Origin: Bacillota bacterium
GTDB taxonomy: Bacteria > Bacillota > Clostridia > Acetivibrionales > DSM-1351
Direction of reading: 5' to 3'
Assembly: GCA_023400235.1 (NCBI GenBank)
Contig: JAEXFI010000052.1
Coordinates: forward strand, 1-39,486
DNA: 39,486 bases
This document shows positions 7,716 through 14,973 of this stretch, one piece after another. The position numbers were made by a program, and so were the translations under genes. The notes below the pieces were generated by a model. It made no database searches, was not told the origin of the DNA, and saw only the letters and a list, made by a program, of their open reading frames with translations. Within the stretch, counting starts at the first letter, position 1. Each line of letters starts with the position of its first letter.

Positions 7716-10049
7716 CTAAATATACCTTTCAATTATCTCAATCCTTTCTTCTGGCAATTGGTATACTTCTGGTTTAAATACTATTTCTTGTTCACTTATA
7801 CTATCAACATAATCTTTAATCCAAGCAATGTCTTCAAAAGCAAAACCGTATCGAAGCAACCAAATTTCTATGGAATCATTCGTACCATAACGTATATAAT
7901 TACACATTATCGATGCACGAGCATCATTTGTTTGTTTTTCATAAACACTAAAAGCAGCACAAAGCGGATCAGAAATGGAAAGGCTGATTACCTTATCTAT
8001 ATAATCATAAGTATCAAATACTAAATCATCATAGTCTAGTTTACTGACTGGTGTATCTTTTTTAAATATAGATACTTTGGTAGCATAATTATTTGGTAAA
8101 TTTGTTGGCTTCTGAGAGAATCTTATTGTAAGATTCTCAATTTGCGTTTCAGCATCCCTTCTGCTAATTTCTCCTTTTCTTAAGGAACTTCTAATTTTTC
8201 GTTGTTCATTACCTTTTGTTAAATAATAGAATCGTAATGCAAGTACCTCTTTAAAGGATTTACCTTGAATATGCCAAAGTAAAATTGGGATAGAAGCGGT
8301 TAAAATCCCACTTTCTGCAGATGTTAGCGTTTTCCTACGGAGATGTAATATGTAAAGTTCTTTAAATGCATTTTTGATTTCTGTCCTCTGAGTATCAGAT
8401 AATAACTCATAATACGCATTTCCAGTAATTACGTTGTTGTCGACTAATAACCCGTCTAAAATAGTTTTAGCATACTTATTTGGATTACCACGTTGTATAC
8501 GTTCGAGTTGTAATTTTGTCAGCCTTGTTTCATTATCAAAAGAATTGGTTTTAGTTGCTTCAATCAGATCTCGGTCATCCTGTTCTATAAATAATTCGTC
8601 AGTATCTAAATAAGAGTCATTTTTTAGTTTATATACCTCCCTAATTCTTTTACAAAAAGAGGTAACATGACTCTTGTCAATAATCGCGTACCCGTAATCA
8701 AACAATCCTTTCTCTGGTGTTGTCCTTCCAGCACGTCCGATAAGGTTCTTCAGTGTCAATGTATCCATATTTCTATAATTATCTAAGAATACTGCGTCAA
8801 AAGGCATATTTATTCCTTGATTCAGTGTCGAGGTTGCGAAGCATATTTTTGCATGATTGAATTTAACAAACTGTTCAATAATTAGGCGCATTTTCAAAGG
8901 CATTGAGCCATGATGAACTACTATGCCTCGTTCCATTAGTCGAATAATTAAAGATTCCTTTTTTGAGCCAGTTTTACCTGCTCCGATATATTCACGTAGT
9001 GCTTCAATATACTTTCTTGCTTCTTGATTTTTTAATATAGGACAATATCTTAAATAATTGGAATATTCACTAACATATTCTTTTCTGTAGAGCTTAGCTT
9101 TAGACGTATATATTAATATAGTACCATTTCGCTCTAAAATGTCCTTTATAATATCCTCTTGGACTAATACACGTTCTGACCACCCACCATTGTATGGTGA
9201 AAAATAATAAAGGGCTTTACCATCCACACCAATAAATATTTTACCAACCGCATTTTGTTCATAACAATAAGCAGCACTTTTTTCTTCACTAAAATTATGT
9301 TTATTAATTTGCGCCTCAGGATTACTGATAAATGGGTGTGCAAATACGTTTGTAGCTTCAGGAAACTCAGAGGAAGCACGTCTTACAAATGCGTCAAAAC
9401 CTATTCCACGAATATGTTCTTCAGACAATTGAGCTTCGTCAAATAGAAATAGTTTTATATCAAAATTTTCTCTATGTGAAAATAACTCATTACCACGTTC
9501 TGGTGTTATAATAAACACTCGGCGTTTAGTTCGACGTATATTCACATTTTCAATAAATTGTAGTACTAGTACTTCTTTGTTAACTAAAGACTTAACTGTT
9601 TCTAAATATTCTGCGATAAGGGCTCTTGATGGTACAACTATGACTATATCTCCAACTTCTTTAACGATTAGTTCTCTAAATAGAAAAGACTTTCCCGCAC
9701 TCGTTGGGGCGGAAAATGAAAAGAATAGTTTTTCTTTTATATGCTTATAAACATCGGCTTGAACAGGTGTGAATTTAGCCCCCGTTGTTTCTTCAATAGC
9801 ATCTGCGAAAATTGAATATACAGTTTCAAAGAAGTCTTTGGGTTTGTCAACTTTATAGAATAAACCCATCAATAATAAAAGTTTTGTTTCATACTCAGAA
9901 AAAATATCTGAATGAAATACTTTAATATAACTTAGCTTTTCAAAATCTTCAGCATGCACCGGTCCGTCCGAATGCATTCGATTAAGTATCGATATAATTG
10001 TAGATTCAGCAAAACTCCTATTATTTAGATCTGTTAGTTTATTTATCAT
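7716..10049 (-). CDS. hamB: HamB/AbpB-like SF2 (Ski2-like) helicase of a Hachiman-type defence pair
   Basis: A 777-aa superfamily 2 helicase. Motifs in order, numbered from ATG 10049: motif I APTSAGKS (about 114-121), Ia VVPSRALIAEY, II LFDEAQ (Asp204-Glu205), a motif III-like AHPFIS, motif V CFATSTLNQGINMPFDAV and motif VI LIGRAGRTTP. The last two are typical of Ski2/Hel308-like enzymes. In Hachiman (HamAB) and E. coli AbpAB this helicase holds and controls the HamA/AbpA nuclease; 777 aa is close to AbpB and shorter than many HamB. I chose ATG 10049 (GGAG nine bases upstream) over the in-frame TTG at 10064. The gene overlaps hamA by 11 bases, so the two are translationally linked. Confidence 0.8.
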   Translation of the reverse strand: MINKLTDLNNRSFAESTIISILNRMHSDGPVHAEDFEKLSYIKVFHSDIFSEYETKLLLLMGLFYKVDKPKDFFETVYSIFADAIEETTGAKFTPVQADVYKHIKEKLFFSFSAPTSAGKSFLFRELIVKEVGDIVIVVPSRALIAEYLETVKSLVNKEVLVLQFIENVNIRRTKRRVFIITPERGNELFSHRENFDIKLFLFDEAQLSEEHIRGIGFDAFVRRASSEFPEATNVFAHPFISNPEAQINKHNFSEEKSAAYCYEQNAVGKIFIGVDGKALYYFSPYNGGWSERVLVQEDIIKDILERNGTILIYTSKAKLYRKEYVSEYSNYLRYCPILKNQEARKYIEALREYIGAGKTGSKKESLIIRLMERGIVVHHGSMPLKMRLIIEQFVKFNHAKICFATSTLNQGINMPFDAVFLDNYRNMDTLTLKNLIGRAGRTTPEKGLFDYGYAIIDKSHVTSFCKRIREVYKLKNDSYLDTDELFIEQDDRDLIEATKTNSFDNETRLTKLQLERIQRGNPNKYAKTILDGLLVDNNVITGNAYYELLSDTQRTEIKNAFKELYILHLRRKTLTSAESGILTASIPILLWHIQGKSFKEVLALRFYYLTKGNEQRKIRSSLRKGEISRRDAETQIENLTIRFSQKPTNLPNNYATKVSIFKKDTPVSKLDYDDLVFDTYDYIDKVISLSISDPLCAAFSVYEKQTNDARASIMCNYIRYGTNDSIEIWLLRYGFAFEDIAWIKDYVDSISEQEIVFKPEVYQLPEERIEIIERYI

Positions 10050-10746
10050 CAATTTCAACTCCAATCAAATAGAGTTCAGAATAATTTAAAATAGGTTTGA
10101 TGTCTTCAGACGAAAGTATTTTTTTAAAAATACGATCTGGGTTTACAGCATTTAACGAAAAAGCAGCTATATATGCCTTATTATTTTTCATTGCGCTTGA
10201 AATCGCTTGTTCAGATACAAATTTGCATAAATCAGATAATTCCGCAACATCTTTTTCAAGAGAAATAAACTTATAAATCTGCGATAATGCATTTGAATAA
10301 GGAGAACCATCTCCACTAAATTTGGCTTCCCCAAACGCAACCAGTGTAGTATGGCTTTCAGTATGAAAATCGAAACCAGGATTGCCTGTTACTTTTTCTT
10401 TAAACAACTCAGCTAAAGGCACTCTTTGATGAGTTAAAGAATTCTCAAGAGCAGTTTGTGCGCTCATGGAAACTAGGTACTCGCCAAAGTCAGTAGTGAC
10501 TGTATTCGTTACCTTTTTAAAGATTTCATCTACCAATTTCGTAATAGTTCTTTTTGACCTTGAGTCAAAACTCATCTTATCAACTGGAGATAATTTTGAT
10601 ATCCAACTCTTATCCATAATCAATCTTATCATTTCTGAGACTTGCTCTGATAAGTTATCTATTAAGACATGCATTACATAAATGTCTGCATTACAAGCTA
10701 ATTTATAATCTTTCTTATCAACTTTATAACAATTAAGTATCTTCAT
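10039..10746 (-). CDS. hamA: HamA/AbpA-like DUF1837 nuclease of a Hachiman-type defence pair
   Basis: A 235-aa protein with the signature of DUF1837, a PD-(D/E)XK-type nuclease fold: a helix with FGEYL (Glu89), then GNPGFDFHTE (Asp126), then VAFGEAKF with Glu140-x-Lys142. This gives the complete Asp...Glu-x-Lys metal-binding active site. In Hachiman, HamA degrades DNA when its partner helicase HamB senses abnormal DNA ends, causing clearance or death of the infected cell. The ATG has AGGAGG upstream and starts the unit; a TATAAT-like box lies at about 10837-10842 (minus). Assignment rests on the catalytic motif plus the overlapping Ski2-like helicase gene; the subfamily (HamA versus AbpA) is not decided. 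Confidence 0.8.
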   Translation of the reverse strand: MKILNCYKVDKKDYKLACNADIYVMHVLIDNLSEQVSEMIRLIMDKSWISKLSPVDKMSFDSRSKRTITKLVDEIFKKVTNTVTTDFGEYLVSMSAQTALENSLTHQRVPLAELFKEKVTGNPGFDFHTESHTTLVAFGEAKFSGDGSPYSNALSQIYKFISLEKDVAELSDLCKFVSEQAISSAMKNNKAYIAAFSLNAVNPDRIFKKILSSEDIKPILNYSELYLIGVEIDDK

Positions 10747-10918
10747 TATATACCTCCTGCAGTAGCAAAAAGCAAAAGTTAGGGATTGTTAATGCACCTT
10801 TGGAAACTGAATTTTTGAATAAATAATCAGCTTCCCATTATAGCCACAATTACACTTTAATTAATTATTCATATTTTACCATATTTTAAATAATATTGTA
10901 AAATAAATGCTGATATTT
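10747..10918 (-). promoter_or_regulatory. Upstream region of hamA
   Basis: AT-rich leader of the hamAB unit. A TATAAT is present at 10837-10842 on the minus strand, about 90 bases before the start codon, but the hexamer 17 bases further up (ATTAAT) is a poor -35. There is no clear operator. Confidence 0.35.
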
Positions 10919-10977
10919 AAAAAACAAAGCCACATATCCCAGTACCTTATTAGATACTAAAATATATGGCTTGAATT
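10919..10977 (-). terminator. Probable glmS transcription terminator
   Basis: Arms AAGCCATATAT and ATATGTGGCTT (one mismatch) are followed on the minus strand by a T-rich run (TTTGTTTTTT). It lies about 100 bases downstream of the glmS stop and marks the border between glmS and the defence island. Confidence 0.6.
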
Positions 10978-11075
10978 TTATTGAATATTCTTTTTACATA
11001 CAGTAAATACTTATGAAGTTGAAACTTACCAACTTAAATACATATCAACACACAGAGATAATCCTTCCCCCCACC

Positions 11076-12902
11076 CTACTCAACAGTAACCGACTTGGCC
11101 AGATTTCTTGGCTTATCTACATCGCAGCCTCTTTCAATGGCCATATAATAAGCAAACAGCTGCAGCGGCGTAACTGCCGATATTGGGGCTACCAGTGAGT
11201 CCACATCGGGGATTGTCAGCACCATGTCCGCGGTCTTCTCCAGCTCTTCCCTGTGCCTTTCCTGGGTTATTGCCAGCACTACTGCGCCGCGGGCTTTAAC
11301 CTCTCTTATGTTGCTGACCATCTTTTCAAACAGGGAATCCTGAGTCATGGGGCACACCACCAGAGTGCCTTTTTCTATCAGGGCGATTGTTCCGTGCTTC
11401 AGCTCTCCGCCTGCATATGCCTCGGAATGAATGTATGAAATCTCCTTCAGCTTCAAGGAGCCTTCCATGGAAAGTGCATAGTCTAGGCTTCTTCCTATAA
11501 AGAAAATACTCTTTGAATTAAAATGGGCATGGGCGAATTTCTGTATTCCGTCCTTATCCTTGAGGATAGCTTCAATACCTCCGGGTATCTTCTTCATTTC
11601 CTCCAGAATGCTGTTGGCCTGCTCCTTTGTAATAGTCCCCTTTTTCAGGCCAAGATCAAGAGCAACCAGATACAGAGCTGTCAGCTGGGTATTATAGGCC
11701 TTTGTGGAAGCTACCGCGATTTCAGGCCCTGCCCAGGTGTAAAGCACATCGTCGGAATCCCGTGCTATGGAGCTGCCCACCACATTCACTATGGAGAGGA
11801 TTCTAGAGCCGCTCTTCTTAGCTTCCCTCATAGCAAACAAGGTATCCAGCGTTTCCCCTGACTGGCTGATGATAATAGTCAGATTCCTGTCACTGATAAG
11901 GGGGTCCCGGTATCTGAATTCTGATGCCACGTCCACCTCCACAGGTATCCTGCAAAGCTTCTCTATGATGTATTTTCCTATGACCCCTGCATGATAGGCA
12001 GTTCCGCAGGCCACAATATATATTTTTTCAAGCTTTTCAATGTCTTCCCTTGTAATATTTATGGAATCCAGCACCAGCTCGCCGTTTTTGATTCTGGGAT
12101 TCATAGTGTCCCTGATAACCTTGGGCTCCTCAAACATCTCCTTCATCATGAAATGCTCGTAACCGCCCTTTTCTGCCGCTTCAACATTCCAGTTCACCTT
12201 GAAAACCTCCTTGCTCACAGGAGCCCCAAGGCTGTTGAAAACCTGTACACTGTCCCTTTTCAGGATAGCCACCTCCTTGTCCTCAAGAATGTAGATATCT
12301 CTAGTATATTCAAGAATGGCAGGAATATCGGAGGCAATGAAATTTTCTCCTTCACCCAGGCCCACTATCAAAGGGCTGTCTTTTCTGGCGCACACGAACA
12401 TATCCTGCTCATCCCTGCAAAGCACCCCAAGGGCATAGGAGCCTTCAATCTCGTCAATCACCTTCATTACAGCATCAACCAGACTGCCCTCATAGTAGTA
12501 TTCCACCAGATGGGCAATTACCTCCGTATCGGTTTCAGACTGGAAGGTATAGCCCTGGCCGATTAAAAATTCCTTTAGCTGCAGGTAGTTTTCAATAATG
12601 CCGTTGTGGACCACTGCAATCTCCCCGCTCTGGCTGATGTGGGGATGCGAATTCACATCGTTTGGTTCGCCGTGGGTAGCCCAGCGGGTATGGCCTATTC
12701 CCATGCTGCCCTCAAGCTTTTCCGTCTCCAGCAGGTCTTCCAGGCAGGACAGCCTGCCCTTGCACTTGATGACCCGCAGGGCTCCGTTTTCATTTACTGA
12801 TATGCCGGCAGAGTCATAGCCTCTGTATTCCAGCTTTGAAAGTCCATTTATAAGAACAGGTATTGCTTTTTTACTTCCGATATATCCAACTATTCCACAC
12901 AT
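11076..12902 (-). CDS. glmS: Glutamine-fructose-6-phosphate aminotransferase (isomerizing)
   Basis: GlmS makes glucosamine-6-phosphate from fructose-6-phosphate and glutamine, the first committed step to UDP-GlcNAc for peptidoglycan. The 608-aa length is standard. The start MCGIVGYIG exposes the catalytic Cys2 of the class II glutaminase domain (about 1-220), with RWATHG and HNGIIENY following. Two SIS sugar-isomerase domains follow (about 290-600), with ACGTAYHAG, SQSGET and SSIARDSDD-like segments, and the conserved C-terminus is DKPRNLAKSVTVE. The ribosome binding site is TGGAG. It is expressed behind a glmS ribozyme located unusually far upstream (13682-13872). Its partner enzyme GlmM is encoded at 25147. 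Confidence 0.98.
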   Translation of the reverse strand: MCGIVGYIGSKKAIPVLINGLSKLEYRGYDSAGISVNENGALRVIKCKGRLSCLEDLLETEKLEGSMGIGHTRWATHGEPNDVNSHPHISQSGEIAVVHNGIIENYLQLKEFLIGQGYTFQSETDTEVIAHLVEYYYEGSLVDAVMKVIDEIEGSYALGVLCRDEQDMFVCARKDSPLIVGLGEGENFIASDIPAILEYTRDIYILEDKEVAILKRDSVQVFNSLGAPVSKEVFKVNWNVEAAEKGGYEHFMMKEMFEEPKVIRDTMNPRIKNGELVLDSINITREDIEKLEKIYIVACGTAYHAGVIGKYIIEKLCRIPVEVDVASEFRYRDPLISDRNLTIIISQSGETLDTLFAMREAKKSGSRILSIVNVVGSSIARDSDDVLYTWAGPEIAVASTKAYNTQLTALYLVALDLGLKKGTITKEQANSILEEMKKIPGGIEAILKDKDGIQKFAHAHFNSKSIFFIGRSLDYALSMEGSLKLKEISYIHSEAYAGGELKHGTIALIEKGTLVVCPMTQDSLFEKMVSNIREVKARGAVVLAITQERHREELEKTADMVLTIPDVDSLVAPISAVTPLQLFAYYMAIERGCDVDKPRNLAKSVTVE

Positions 12903-13268
12903 AATAAATTCTCCATAGCAAAATAAAATATTTATAAAGTAAAAACTGCTGCAGCACGCACCAATCCGGCATGCTTCGGAACTGGATTTTCATATGTAGA
13001 CCCGGGTTTTAGGATTCTTACAGGCATAGTTTACCCATTTTGAAAAAATTCCGCCGCCAACTTATGCCTTTGGGGAATCATGGAATAAAATGCCCAAAAC
13101 TAAATAGCTGAATACCAATATAGGCTTAGTCAATCACGTTCTTGTGCTGCTGCCCATAGGTACAAGACACAAATACACGGCCTTGCCTCATAAAGCAATT
13201 CGCACCTTTCATGCATATAAGCTTTAAGTATATACCCATTAAGAGTATACGCGTATAAGCATATATTC
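12903..13268 (-). other. glmS 5' leader, unexplained part
   Basis: This lies between the glmS start codon and the MITE-like element. No reading frame of note. A GC-richer block at about 12950-13085 with several short complementary segments (for example a GGCATA/TATGCC pair, and CCGGCATGC) could fold, but matches no RNA class I can name. It may be the rest of an older insertion. Confidence 0.35.
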
Positions 13269-13428
13269 AAAGTCAATTACTATCGGCTGAAAGCCGAGAG
13301 TTTTGGTTTGAGACTAAAGCCTCCTGAAGTACAGACTCCTTAAAACCCAAACCGTTGAAACCTTTAAACAAAATGCTTGAAAGCACATATTCGCCTGGAA
13401 GGCGAAGGTTTCAACGGTAATTGACTTT
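13269..13428. mobile_element. MITE-like element, copy A (complete, 160 bp)
   Basis: The ends are a perfect 12-bp inverted repeat: AAAGTCAATTAC at 13269-13280 and GTAATTGACTTT at 13417-13428. Inside, a 14-bp inverted repeat (ACCGTTGAAACCTT at 13351-13364, its complement at 13405-13418) makes a strong hairpin next to the right end, and CGGCTGAAAGCCG forms a small one near the left. There is no coding capacity and no obvious target duplication. Two related copies occur in this window (30649-30719 and 38157-38262), so it is a dispersed repeat family. This copy interrupts the glmS leader between ribozyme and gene. Confidence 0.8.
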
Positions 13429-13681
13429 ATGAGCAATCAAATAGCATACAGGCGAAGAGCAAAAAGCACCTTTGCAATTAGCATAATAAGCACAATGTGG
13501 CAGGAGAGTACATAAGTCCAGTTACCCATAAAGCTGTCACAAAGACATAAGCTAAAAAGCCGGGCATAAAACAAAACACCTGCGCCCAGTAAGCCCTGTA
13601 AAAGTATTCACTTGTGGTAATGCTTTTTTGAATAAAAATTCGAGTAAAATTTGAACATAAAAATAGATATGATACAGGATT
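13429..13681 (-). other. glmS 5' leader between ribozyme and repeat
   Basis: A hydrophobic reading frame runs through here on the minus strand, but it starts inside the ribozyme and has no ribosome binding site, so I do not call it a gene. No terminator was recognised, so the leader may be read through to glmS. Confidence 0.35.
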
Positions 13682-13872
13682 AGTTACGTGAGACCTTTTT
13701 GTTTTGCAGTCACCTGCAAGCTTTGTGTGGGAATATTCAATATTCCCGGTCTCTTTCGATTGTAACAACCGGAAGGTATCCGCCGAATCTTTCGATACGC
13801 TCCAGCCTTGGCTGGACCGCTTCCTTCACCTCGTCAACAGATAAGCTTTTATGCCCAATCTGTCCTGGCGCC
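13682..13872 (-). ncRNA. glmS ribozyme (glucosamine-6-phosphate-activated riboswitch)
   Basis: The minus strand carries the family's conserved blocks in order: GCGCCAGGAC at the cleavage site (G1 at about 13871, with G rather than the usual A at -1), CTGTTGACGAGG, TATCGAAAGATTCGGCGGAT, CCTTCCGG, then GTTAC...GTAAC (P3) and GAGACC...GGTCTC (P4), with GCAGGTGACTGC between. Binding of GlcN6P triggers self-cleavage; the downstream fragment is then degraded and glmS falls. Distance to the glmS start is about 780 nt, against some tens of bases in typical cases, because of inserted sequence. All core elements appear intact. Confidence 0.93.
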
Positions 13873-13943
13873 TTTTTAATTCACTTTTAACCCTGGGCTT
13901 TCTCCCACCTCCAAGTCCGATCCAGTTTATTTCAAGTCTACAT

Positions 13944-13949
13944 ATTATA
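13944..13949 (-). promoter_or_regulatory. Candidate -10 box of the glmS promoter
   Basis: TATAAT on the minus strand, about 72 bases upstream of the ribozyme cleavage site, in an AT-rich stretch free of genes. No good -35 at 16-18 bases, so this is tentative. Confidence 0.4.
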
Positions 13950-14100
13950 ATATATTGTAACTGCCATTAAAATGCAACACATTTAACAATTTATTTATAT
14001 TTATTTATTTTAATTTTACAGGCAAAACGCACTCCCAAACATGGAAGGAAAAGGGATGCGCAGCTGAAGCCTGTATTATAGTGGAACGTGCAATATATAT
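13950..14100. other. AT-rich spacer upstream of the glmS promoter
   Basis: No gene. A short plus-strand GC-richer block at about 14040-14075 adjoins the intron remnant and may be part of the same degraded element. Confidence 0.3.
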
Positions 14101-14325
14101 TTAGGTGTAATCAAACTTGCCCATATATATCCCGTCGCTTCCCCCGGCTCCTCCATTGGCCTTCACTTTCTTCCATACCGTTCCCAGATTCGTTGGGTGG
14201 TACACTTTGTCAATCAATGAATTTACATTGAGTTTCTTTCCTGCCATTACCTTCTCCGTCATCATCAGTATCCTCTGCACCGAGGGATTCCTCGATGATA
14301 TTTTGAGTTTTGTATTGTTCTATAT
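14101..14325 (-). pseudogene. Group II intron reverse transcriptase/maturase, N-terminal fragment
   Basis: Minus-strand translation from the ATG at 14247 to the stop at 14101 gives LIDKVYHPTNL, WKKVKANGGAGGSDGI and a short tail. This is the unmistakable N-terminus of group II intron (LtrA-like) reverse transcriptases, where the linker GAGG(V/S)DGI precedes the RT fingers. An upstream segment in another frame (NIIEESLGAEDTDDDG) probably belongs to the same protein, implying a frameshift near 14240. The catalytic RT, maturase and endonuclease parts are absent, so the element is dead. No intron domain V was found here. Confidence 0.75.
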
Positions 14326-14685
14326 GTATAAAAATATTGGGTTTATGACACCTAAAATATACAAATACATGCATTGTAATCCAAATTATGCAGTGATAGA
14401 ATGTGCTAAACATTATATAACGTAACAATAAGTTGCAAAGCGTGATAGAATATGTTTTAATATAATGAAATCTCTTGATACATATCATAACAAATTATAA
14501 CATATAAATACACTTTATATTGGTATATATATTCAGCTTAAGGGGAGCATTTGGTCAGCAGGATCTCGGAATGCTATAAGCCGTAATCAAGCTATATTAA
14601 TAATATTTAATATATTAAACATATATGTAAAGTATAACGATGAGGATCTGAGATGCTGTTGCTGTTAATGAACTAGAGAGCATTC
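14326..14685. other. AT-rich intergenic region
   Basis: No convincing gene or RNA. Very AT-rich with many short palindromic TATATA-type runs; it may hold the 5' remains of the group II intron on the minus strand. Confidence 0.3.
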
Positions 14686-14805
14686 ATGAAAAGAAGCAAA
14701 CGGTTAACCGTGATTATTTGTCTGTTGCTTACATTAGCCCTAATGCTTCCTGTAAAAGTGGCTTATGCCGAAGGAGAGCCCGGGATACCTGCAGGTTTGA
14801 TATAA
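14686..14805 (+). pseudogene. Truncated gene for an exported protein (signal peptide only)
   Basis: A 39-codon reading frame: KRSKR, then a clear hydrophobic core (LTVIICLLLTLALMLP) and a cleavage-like VAYAEGEP, ending in a stop. This is a textbook signal peptide with almost nothing after it. Just beyond the stop another frame stays open briefly (GYPLDARDINSPP), which suggests a frameshift followed by deletion. It precedes the large secreted-protein gene and may be the 5' end of a lost sister gene. No strong ribosome binding site (AGAGAG only). Confidence 0.5.
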
Positions 14806-14973
14806 TCGGCTATCCATTGGATGCAAGAGACATAAATTCTCCTCCATTGTAATGAGCGTGATTTTAGTTGACAATTATATTTTGCCATAATGGAGAGAAA
14901 TTTATATAGATGCGAAAGCAAAGCCCAGTGAAATCATGGGATATGGGGCTTTAACAAATGGAGGGAAAGTAAT
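14806..14973 (+). promoter_or_regulatory. Upstream region of the secretion/envelope operon
   Basis: TTGACA at about 14869-14874 is a good -35 hexamer, but the nearest -10-like boxes are at non-standard spacing. A weak hairpin (AAAGCCC...GGGCTTT, about 14924-14952) lies just before the ribosome binding site GGAGGG, without a T run. Confidence 0.35.

Noticed and set aside
11040..11075. Tn7 end at the glmS attachment site
   Set aside because: Only a TGTGTG at roughly the right distance; no TnsB-type repeats or tns genes seen, so reported only as a low-certainty positional observation.
13478..13768. 96-codon hydrophobic minus-strand frame upstream of glmS
   Set aside because: It begins inside the glmS ribozyme, lacks a ribosome binding site and covers conserved ribozyme bases.
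14924..14952. Terminator or riboswitch before the surface-protein gene
   Set aside because: A seven-base stem with a long loop and no T run; no riboswitch consensus matched.
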